DNA of 5,469 nucleotides from an uncultured Solirubrobacteraceae bacterium (GTDB taxonomy: Bacteria > Actinomycetota > Thermoleophilia > Solirubrobacterales > Solirubrobacteraceae): NCBI GenBank assembly GCA_955652215.1, contig CATPAX010000066.1, positions 1 through 5,469 of the forward strand. Reading direction: 5' to 3'. The notes under the pieces were generated by a model that worked only from the letters and a program-made list of their open reading frames with translations, searched no databases and was not told the origin of the DNA. Made by a program: the position numbers and the translations under genes. Shown one piece after another: positions 1 to 5,469 of the stretch. How positions within the stretch are numbered: position 1 is the first letter of the stretch; every line of letters begins with the position of its first letter.

Positions 1-242
1 CCCCCATATTGCGCGGGGAACTTCAGCGCGAGGTAGCCGCGCTCCGCGAGCATTGCGAAGACGTCGTTTGGAAACGAGCGCGCCTCTTCCCACTCCGTCG
101 CATGAGGGCGAAGCTCGCCCTCCACGAAGCTGCGCACCTCCGCGCGGAATGCTTCGTACTCGTCGGTGAACGGCGGGACCGGCCGTGACGGGCGCGGGCT
201 AGTCATCGTGAGCTCGATGGAGGGGACCTGCACCTCGGTCAT
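1..242 (-). CDS. Acyl-CoA dehydrogenase, N-terminal part (runs off the left edge)
   Basis: Reading the minus strand from an ATG at 242 gives about 80 codons with no stop before the window ends, so the gene is truncated by the edge. After a proline-rich leader of about 24 residues comes FTDEYEAFRAEVRSFVEGEL, then a tryptophan region, then LAERGYLALKFPAQYGG. This is the usual opening of the acyl-CoA dehydrogenase N-terminal helical domain: the 'f-t-x-e...fr-x-e-v-r-x-f-v' helix followed by 'l...g.l.l..p..yGG'. The family are cytosolic FAD enzymes that desaturate acyl-CoA thioesters at the alpha-beta bond, in beta-oxidation or related catabolism. The active-site glutamate and FAD-binding regions lie outside the window, so substrate cannot be judged. 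The start is uncertain: ATG at 206 (residue 13) and an in-frame ATG at 281 are alternatives, and none has a clear Shine-Dalgarno sequence. It is transcribed away from the operon on the right and is probably functionally unrelated to it. Confidence 0.85.
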   Translation of the reverse strand, partial: MTEVQVPSIELTMTSPRPSRPVPPFTDEYEAFRAEVRSFVEGELRPHATEWEEARSFPNDVFAMLAERGYLALKFPAQYG

Positions 243-260
243 GACTTGAGTCCGGGGGGA

Positions 261-266
261 AACGTA
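261..266 (-). promoter_or_regulatory. Candidate -10 element for the acyl-CoA dehydrogenase gene
   Basis: On the minus strand the hexamer TACGTT fits the TANNNT pattern of actinobacterial -10 elements. It would place a transcript start near 254, about 12 bases before the ATG at 242. That would favour the 242 start over the one at 281. No convincing -35 element is visible at the expected distance, so this is only a pattern match. Confidence 0.2.
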
Positions 267-407
267 TCGCGCCACGGACATCCGTGAGCAGTTGCCGTTG
301 CGCGGGGCGGCCGCCGCTGAGATGCTTACCCTGCGATCGCTTCTAGCAAAGGCGCCGGGGACCTGGTGAGGAACCGGTAGCGCCGTTCGCCGGCGTCAGC
401 GTGAGAA

Positions 408-431
408 GTCCGCTTGTAGGCCAGGGCGGAC
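408..431. repeat. Short inverted repeat in the divergent intergenic region
   Basis: GTCCGC at 408-413 is repeated in inverted orientation as GCGGAC at 426-431, with 12 bases between. It lies near the middle of the 274-base gap between the two divergent genes, about 85 bases upstream of the operon's first start codon. It could be an operator half-site pair or a small hairpin. In DNA this GC-rich a six-base arm can easily arise by chance. I see no RNA gene or further reading frame in the rest of 243-516. Confidence 0.25.
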
Positions 432-504
432 CGGCGCGGCAGGCGGCCGATCCCGGCACCGCCCCCGCGCATCCGTCCGACTAAGCCGACCCCCCTCCTT
501 TGCC

Positions 505-510
505 GATAAC
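505..510 (+). promoter_or_regulatory. Candidate -10 element for the membrane-protein/MoxR operon, leaderless start
   Basis: GATAAC ends six bases before the ATG at 517. That is the spacing expected if transcription begins on the A of the start codon, giving a leaderless mRNA, which is common in actinobacteria. The absence of any Shine-Dalgarno sequence before 517 (the preceding bases are pyrimidine-rich) agrees with this. The hexamer matches the -10 consensus only partly and no clear -35 is present, so the call is tentative. Confidence 0.35.
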
Positions 511-516
511 CGAGCA

Positions 517-1485
517 ATGTCGTTGAGCACCAGCGGAATGCGTCCCCGCGGGGTCGGCGAGATCCTCGATGGGAGCCTGAAGCTCTACCTCCGCAATGCC
601 CGGACGCTGATGGGCCTCGCCGCGATGGTGGTAGTGCCCGTCCAGGTGATCGAAGGAATCATTCTCCTCTCGACCGTCTCATCGACAAATCAGGTCCCCA
701 CCGGGTTCTCGAACTTCTCCTCGACCAGCTCGACCGGTAGGCCCAGCGCGGTAGCCGTGGGCGCGTACATCACGGTCGCCGTCATCGGGCTGATCGCGAC
801 GACGCTCACAACCGCCGCGTGCGTGAAGGCGGTCAGCGACACATATCTCGATCAGCCGACCGCCATCGGGCAGTCGCTCCGCTATGCCTTCCGCCGGCTG
901 CCCGCGCTCCTGGGGATGGAGATCCTGCTTTTCCTGGGGTTGGTTCTGGCGTTTATCTGCCTGATCATTCCAGGAATCTGGCTCTACGGCGCATGGTCGG
1001 TCGCTACCCCCGCGCTGCTGATCGAGGCCAAAGGCCCGGCGGGTGCACTCGGGCGCTCGCGGCGGCTCGTGAAGGGCCGCTGGTGGGCGACGGCGGGAGT
1101 CGTGCTGACGGCGACGATCATGGCCAGCGTGATTTCCGGTGTGTTTCAGGGGCTGCTTGTCGTGGTGGGCCTTCTCGCAGCGCGTCACTCGGTGGTGGCG
1201 ACAGTCGCCGTCAGCTCGTTCGCCGGCGCAGTAGCGGCGGTACTGACCCAGCCGTTCCAAGCGGCGGTGCACACGATCCTTTACTACGACCTGCGGATCC
1301 GCAAGGAGGGCTTCGATCTCGAACTGATCGCGCAGCAGCTCGGGCTGCCCGCGTCGGCGCTTCCCAGCAGTGTCGGTGCAAGCACGACCTACGGTGCCGA
1401 TCTGCCGTTCGGCCCCGAGTCGGTCGGGAAGCCTGGAGGCCCCCCGTTCTGGCCGCCTCCGCCGGGCTGGAGTCCGGAAGCTTGA
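517..1485 (+). CDS. Polytopic membrane protein, glycerophosphodiester phosphodiesterase membrane-domain type
   Basis: This is a 322-residue integral membrane protein. An amphipathic N-terminal segment (RPRGVGEILDGSLKLYLRN, residues 9-27) precedes hydrophobic stretches at about 31-52, 79-103, 130-170 (long enough for two helices), 191-222 and 226-256. The GRSRRLVKGRWW segment (179-190) and the YYDLRIRKEGFDLE segment (256-269) after the last helix are typical of actinobacterial proteins annotated as 'glycerophosphoryl diester phosphodiesterase membrane domain'. Despite that label there is no phosphodiesterase catalytic domain, so enzyme activity should not be assumed. The tail (about 288-322) is rich in Gly, Pro and Trp and ends in a PPFWPPPPGW stretch, probably disordered. 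ATG 517 is chosen because of the candidate promoter; ATG 538 would also keep the conserved N-terminal motif. It is the first gene of the operon and ends within about 12 bases of the DUF4129 start. I infer a membrane scaffold or accessory role in the MoxR system; the function is unknown. Confidence 0.8.
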   Translation: MSLSTSGMRPRGVGEILDGSLKLYLRNARTLMGLAAMVVVPVQVIEGIILLSTVSSTNQVPTGFSNFSSTSSTGRPSAVAVGAYITVAVIGLIATTLTTAACVKAVSDTYLDQPTAIGQSLRYAFRRLPALLGMEILLFLGLVLAFICLIIPGIWLYGAWSVATPALLIEAKGPAGALGRSRRLVKGRWWATAGVVLTATIMASVISGVFQGLLVVVGLLAARHSVVATVAVSSFAGAVAAVLTQPFQAAVHTILYYDLRIRKEGFDLELIAQQLGLPASALPSSVGASTTYGADLPFGPESVGKPGGPPFWPPPPGWSPEA

Positions 1486-1486
1486 C

Positions 1487-1499
1487 GGGAGCCACTTTG
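1487..1499 (+). promoter_or_regulatory. Ribosome binding site and TTG start for the DUF4129 gene
   Basis: GGGAG at 1487-1491 lies five bases before TTG at 1497-1499. There is no ATG in frame between the end of the first operon gene and the conserved part of the DUF4129 protein. The alternative is TTG at 1482, which overlaps the upstream stop as TTGA and has GGAG at 1469-1472 nine bases before it. A GTG at 1545 is also in frame, but it would cut the conserved N-terminal helix and its only purine-rich site is too far away. Either TTG choice implies weak, coupled initiation. Confidence 0.5.
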
Positions 1500-2129
1500 G
1501 TCACACCTGAGCTCACGCACGGAGGCGCCGCTGCGGCCCGTGCCGTGGCCAGGTCGATTCTCGCCGAGAGCAGATTCCACACTGTGGTGCCGCATCCGCT
1601 CCAGTCGGTGCTGCGGGCCATCGGGCAAGCCGTGAGCGCACCAATCAATGCTCTCGGCCGATGGTTGGATGGGCTGGGAGGGGGCGTGCCTGGCGGCCGG
1701 ACGGTAGTCATCCTGGCGATCGCCTTGATGCTGGTCGTGGCCGGTGTGCTGGTCGCCCGGATGCTTGCCGGGCGTAGGATCGCCGCCGCGGCTGCGACAG
1801 CGCAAGCCGCTCGCGGAGGGGTAGCCGAGACCGCCGCCGAGCTCGAGCGCGCCGCGGACGCCGCGGAGCGGGACGGAGACCTCGCCCAGGCTGTGCGTCT
1901 TCGGTTTCGCGCCGGGCTGCTGCGCCTGGCCGAGCGCGGAGCGATCGAGCGGCCGGGTGCCACGCCGAGCCGGGAGCTCGCCAGCGCACTTCGCTCTCCC
2001 GAATTCGAGCTCCTCGCGAGCCGCTTCGATGAAATCGCCTACGGCGGATCGGGCGCGCGGGCCGAGGACGTGCAGGAGGCGAGACGCCGCTGGCCCGCGG
2101 TGGTTCGCGGCCAGGCGAGGACGCGATGA
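1497..2129 (+). CDS. DUF4129 domain protein, single-pass membrane component of the MoxR operon
   Basis: Using the TTG at 1497 the protein has 210 residues (215 from TTG 1482). Residues 9-60 form an amphipathic region (ARSILAESRFH, then PLQSVLRAIGQAV). This resembles the extracytoplasmic N-terminal part of short actinobacterial DUF4129 proteins, in which 'a..il....f....p.pl...l' precedes the membrane helix. One strong transmembrane helix spans about 69-90 (VVILAIALMLVVAGVLVARM), followed by Arg-Arg. The C-terminal part (about 113-203) is the DUF4129 domain: AERDGDLAQAVRLRFRAGLL, GAIERPGATPSRELASAL, then FDEIAYGG and a closing RRRWPAVV. The positive charge after the helix suggests that this domain is cytosolic. 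DUF4129 has no established biochemical activity, and its genes very often neighbour moxR and DUF58 genes. The stop overlaps the next start as ATGA, so the two are probably translationally coupled. The frame stays open upstream to 819, but that part overlaps the first gene and is not coding. Confidence 0.82.
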   Translation: MVTPELTHGGAAAARAVARSILAESRFHTVVPHPLQSVLRAIGQAVSAPINALGRWLDGLGGGVPGGRTVVILAIALMLVVAGVLVARMLAGRRIAAAAATAQAARGGVAETAAELERAADAAERDGDLAQAVRLRFRAGLLRLAERGAIERPGATPSRELASALRSPEFELLASRFDEIAYGGSGARAEDVQEARRRWPAVVRGQARTR

Positions 2130-3276
2130 GCTCGCTGGCGAGCACCCCGAATGCACCCACAACGCCTACAGGCAAGCCCCAGTGGAGGGGATGGGCGCTC
2201 GTGGGGTTGCTCGTGCTGGGAACGCTCTTCCTGCTCGGCCTGATCCTGAGCGGGTTCGCGCCCGCGCCCGAAGGCCCGGCGGAGTCCTCCTACGCCACAA
2301 CGCCGGCGGGTGTCGCAGCGTGGGCGGAGCTACTCGGCCGGGCCGGACATCCGGTGAGCCAGCTCCGCCGGCCGCTGGCGAGTGCCACGCTCGCCCCCGC
2401 CTCGACGGTGGTGGTCCTGGGGGCCGCCAGCCTTTCGTCCGCGGACGTCGAGAGCTTGCAGCGCTTCGTCCGGGCAGGAGGCGATCTCGTGATCGGCGGT
2501 GCAGACCCCGGCACATTGCTTCCGGCGTTGATCGCGGGACCGCCGCAGCTCGCTCTGAGCGGCCCTCGGCTCGCACACCCCGTTGGCATCACCCCCGAGA
2601 CCGCCGGAGTGCGAACTGTCACCGCCGCGGGTGACGGCGCCTGGAGCGGTGGCACAGGACAGGTGGTGCTCGCCGGTCCCGGTGGGGTGCTGCTCATGCG
2701 CAGCCGGCTCGGCACCGGACGGATCGAGCTGCTGGCCGATCCCTCACCGCTCGAGAACCGGCTGCTGGCCTCCAGGGATAACGCCCAGCTCGCCTTGAAC
2801 CTTGCCGGCGGCGGACGCCCCGTGGTGTTCGCCGAAGCCATCCACGGCTACGGACTAGCGACGGGGCTCGCCGCGATACCCGCTCGCTGGTGGCTTGCCC
2901 TGGCCGTTCTGGGGATCGCAATTGCCGCCTGGGCGATGTCGCGTGGCCGCCGGCTCGGACCCGCCGTCCCGCTCGCGGCGCCCCCGCCTCCCGCTCGGAG
3001 CGCTTACGTCGGGGCCGCCGCGCAGGCGCTGTCCAAGTCTCGCGACACCGATGGGATCGCGCGTCTGGCGCGGGACACTCTCGATCGGGAGCTCGGCAGG
3101 CGCTCAGCCGATCGCCATGGCGATCGTGCGATGGTCCTGGCGGCCGCCGCTGCCAGCGACGCGGTCCTCGAGCGAGCGCTCGAGCCGCAGGCATCGGGCG
3201 GCGCGGGGGAGCGGGCGCTGGCGATCGGACGGATACTGGCGGGCATGCATGCGACTGCAAGGGGGCGGGGCCACCG

Positions 3277-3280
<4 letters not shown>
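2126..3280 (+). CDS. DUF4350 domain membrane protein
   Basis: This 384-residue protein has a short cytosolic N-terminus, one transmembrane helix at about 23-43, a large domain at about 52-245, a second helix at about 254-271, and a 112-residue Arg/Ala-rich cytosolic tail. The large domain has the DUF4350 pattern: SSYATTPAGVAAWAELLGRAGHPV (54-77), a hydrophobic strand plus SLSSADVESLQRFVRAGGDLVIGG (102-125), then RLGTGRIELLADPSPLENRLL (194-214), DNAQLALNL (218-226) and RPVVFAEAIHGYG (231-243). The family is predicted to resemble the flavodoxin-like/GATase fold, but no catalytic Cys is present, so a binding or sensing role is more likely than catalysis. RRLGP directly after helix two is also typical of the family. 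The ATG at 2126 overlaps the DUF4129 stop and has GAGG at 2117-2120 five bases upstream. The stop overlaps the MoxR start. The topology places the DUF4350 domain outside the membrane. The ligand is unknown. Confidence 0.85.
3109..3126. repeat. Perfect 18-base palindrome inside the DUF4350 gene
   Basis: CGATCGCCATGGCGATCG reads identically on both strands and does not extend further. It lies in the tail-coding part of the DUF4350 gene, about 150 bases upstream of the MoxR start. The centre is CCATGG and the arms carry CGATCG. It could be a dimeric protein-binding site, or simply a result of the local codon choice. Confidence 0.6.
3167..3184. repeat. Eight-base-arm inverted repeat near the end of the DUF4350 gene
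   Basis: CTCGAGCG at 3167-3174 and CGCTCGAG at 3177-3184 are perfect inverted copies separated by two bases. It lies 40 bases after the palindrome at 3109-3126 and about 92 bases before the MoxR start. As RNA, arms of seven with a four-base loop could form a stable hairpin. There is no T-tract, so it is not an intrinsic terminator. The codons spell Leu-Glu-Arg-Ala-Leu-Glu, which at this GC content favours such symmetry by chance. Confidence 0.45.
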
Positions 3281-4206
<926 letters not shown>

Positions 4207-4210
4207 GGCG

Positions 4211-5467
4211 GTGCGGGCGGTCGCGCCGACAGCGAGGGCGGCGGGTGCGCTCGCTGCGATCGGCGTCGCGTTGCTGGTCGTCCCGGTCTGGCTGGCCGGC
4301 GCCGCCGCGATCCTGCTGGTCGCAGCCGCGGCGGTCGACGCGCGCTCCGTTCGCCGGCCGCCCGCGCTCGCCCGCAAGCTCACCCCGGTGCTTTCCCGCG
4401 GCGTAGCCACGCCGCTCACGATTCAGGCCAGCAGCGCAGACGGCCGTCGCGTGCTCCTCCGCCAACCCGCGAGTCCTGCCCTTGAGGTGCGCGCTGCGGC
4501 GGAGCACGCCGCTCTGAGCGGCCAGATCATCCCGCACGTCCGGGGACGGCACCAGCTCGCGCCCGTGGCGAGCGCGAGCGTCGGGCCGCTCGGCCTGGCC
4601 CGCGTGCACCATCCGCTCGGCGTCGCCGAGGAGGTACGGGTGTACCCGAACTTGGTGGCGGCGACCGCCCTGATCGCCCGGCTGCGCCGCCAGCTCGCCG
4701 GGCATCCTGGGCGCCTCGCCCGCGGACCGCTGGGTCTGGGGACCGACTTCGAGATGGTCCGCGAATACACCCCCGACGACGACGTCCGCCAGCTGAACTG
4801 GCGCGCAACGGCGCGGATGGGTCGTCCGATGAGCAACCAGTACCGCCTCGAACGTGACCGCGATCTCCTCTGCCTTCTGGATACCGGCAGGCTGATGGCG
4901 AACCCGATCGGTACACGGACGATGCTCGATGCCGCGCTGGACGCCGTGACGGTCCTGGCAATGGCGGCCGACGAGCTCGGAGACAGATGCGGGGCGATCG
5001 CGTTCGATCAGCGGGTGCGCAAATCGTTGGCGCCTGCCCATCTCGGCGGGCGCCGCGTAATCGAGGCGCTGTTCGACACCGAGGCAGCCGCGTTGGACTC
5101 CGATTTCGAGCTGGCTTTCGGGCGTGTAGGACGTTCCAGGCGGTCGCTGGCGATGGTGTTCACCGACCTGGTCGACGAAGCTGCGGCACGGTCGCTGATC
5201 GCGGCGGCGCCGATGCTGGCGCGTCGGCACGCGGTGGTAGTGGCCAGCGCGATCGATCCCGAGCTCCACGAGCTGGCCGCAAGGCCGCCCGGCTCGCAGG
5301 CCGAGCTCGCCGCGCTGCTGGTCGCGCTCGACGTGCTCGACGCGCGCGCCGCCGCGGCAGAAAGGCTGCGCCGCACAGGAGTGACGGTGCTCGAGGCGCC
5401 GGCGCAGGAGCTTGCTGAGCGCTGTCTCGACGCCTATCTGCGCGCGAAGGCCAGAGCCCGCCTATGA
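4211..5467 (+). CDS. DUF58 family protein with vWA-like domain, MoxR partner
   Basis: This 418-residue protein starts at a GTG four bases after the MoxR stop. Residues about 10-42 are hydrophobic and form a membrane anchor, probably a tight helical hairpin. A beta-rich region (about 55-145) follows. Then comes the DUF58 signature: GTDFEMVREYTPDDDVRQLNWRATARMG, in which Phe180, Arg184-Glu185-Tyr186, Asp189-Asp191, Arg193 and Asn196-Trp197-Arg198 are the conserved positions. The C-terminal part resembles a von Willebrand factor A fold: a strand DLLCLLDTGRLM (218-229) at the first metal-site position and FTDLVDE (317-323) at a later one. The usual Asp-x-Ser-x-Ser reads Asp-Thr-Gly-Arg-Leu, so metal binding is doubtful, although this variant is common in DUF58 proteins. 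The family's molecular role is unestablished; it is regarded as the membrane-bound adaptor of MoxR. GAGG at 4205-4208 is only two bases from the GTG, so initiation probably depends on ribosomes finishing moxR. The stop overlaps the next gene's ATG. Confidence 0.93.
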   Translation: MRAVAPTARAAGALAAIGVALLVVPVWLAGAAAILLVAAAAVDARSVRRPPALARKLTPVLSRGVATPLTIQASSADGRRVLLRQPASPALEVRAAAEHAALSGQIIPHVRGRHQLAPVASASVGPLGLARVHHPLGVAEEVRVYPNLVAATALIARLRRQLAGHPGRLARGPLGLGTDFEMVREYTPDDDVRQLNWRATARMGRPMSNQYRLERDRDLLCLLDTGRLMANPIGTRTMLDAALDAVTVLAMAADELGDRCGAIAFDQRVRKSLAPAHLGGRRVIEALFDTEAAALDSDFELAFGRVGRSRRSLAMVFTDLVDEAAARSLIAAAPMLARRHAVVVASAIDPELHELAARPPGSQAELAALLVALDVLDARAAAAERLRRTGVTVLEAPAQELAERCLDAYLRAKARARL

Positions 5468-5469
5468 AC
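5464..5469 (+). CDS. Start of a further operon gene (two codons only)
   Basis: ATG at 5464 overlaps the DUF58 stop codon as ATGA, the same arrangement as at two earlier junctions, and the next codon is AAC. Only Met-Asn is visible, so the product cannot be identified from sequence. In comparable actinobacterial moxR clusters the next gene often encodes a SpoIIM-like (DUF95) membrane protein or an RDD-family membrane protein. That is an expectation from context only. AGAG at 5453-5456 is a possible weak ribosome binding site. Confidence 0.5.

Noticed and set aside
333..340. GCGATCGC octamer in the intergenic region, considered as a repeat element
   Set aside because: There is only a single copy in the gap, and such an octamer is common by chance at this base composition.
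326..517. Small minus-strand frame of 63 codons in the intergenic region
   Set aside because: It starts from a TTG next to the operon's start codon, is Arg/Gly-rich, has no recognisable motif and would overlap the candidate promoter.
679..1272. Minus-strand frame antisense to the first membrane-protein gene
   Set aside because: The plus-strand product has clear membrane helices and family motifs; the antisense product is low-complexity and charged, as expected of a shadow frame.
819..1481. Upstream extension of the DUF4129 frame
   Set aside because: It overlaps the first membrane-protein gene in another frame and gives Arg-rich sequence with no similarity to DUF4129. Family-like sequence begins only after about 1497.
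3167..3184. Inverted repeat considered as an intrinsic terminator
   Set aside because: It lies inside a coding region, has no following T-tract, and the downstream gene is joined by an ATGA overlap.
2890..3276. Upstream extension of the MoxR frame
   Set aside because: It overlaps the DUF4350 gene. The MoxR family starts right at MRELYERVREAVSGVVVGQ, and ATG 3277 forms the ATGA overlap.

Overview
The window is very GC-rich. Its genes are tightly packed, overlap through ATGA, and use GTG and probably TTG starts as well as ATG. The protein families point to an actinobacterium (Actinomycetota). A deep lineage such as Thermoleophilia would fit, but that assignment is inference; there is no rRNA or other marker gene here.

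Layout. At the left edge (1-242, minus strand) is the N-terminal part of an acyl-CoA dehydrogenase that runs out of the window. A divergent intergenic region (243-516) follows; it holds weak candidate promoters for both directions and one short inverted repeat. The rest of the window is one plus-strand operon. It encodes a polytopic membrane protein of the 'glycerophosphodiester phosphodiesterase membrane domain' type (517-1485), a single-pass DUF4129 protein (about 1497-2129), a two-helix DUF4350 protein (2126-3280), a MoxR-type AAA+ ATPase (3277-4206), and a DUF58 protein with a von Willebrand factor A-like domain (4211-5467). The first two codons of a further gene lie at 5464-5469. Three junctions are 4-base ATGA overlaps. 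One is a probable TTG start just after a stop, and one (MoxR to DUF58) is a 4-base gap with a GTG start.

How the genes work together. DUF4129, DUF4350, MoxR and DUF58 form a known conserved actinobacterial gene set. From memory, the order matches the moxR2 region of Mycobacterium tuberculosis (about Rv3690-Rv3693). MoxR ATPases are thought to act as chaperones that remodel partners through vWA-type proteins. Here the ATPase and the vWA-like DUF58 domain would be cytosolic. DUF58, DUF4350, DUF4129 and the first gene's product would form a membrane assembly, with the DUF4350 sensor-like domain outside the membrane. The substrate and physiological role of this class are not established. I found no CRISPR array, transposon, RNA gene or defence island. 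The main open points are the unassigned function of this membrane-anchored MoxR system, two perfect palindromes near the end of the DUF4350 gene, and the different translation signal at the MoxR/DUF58 junction.
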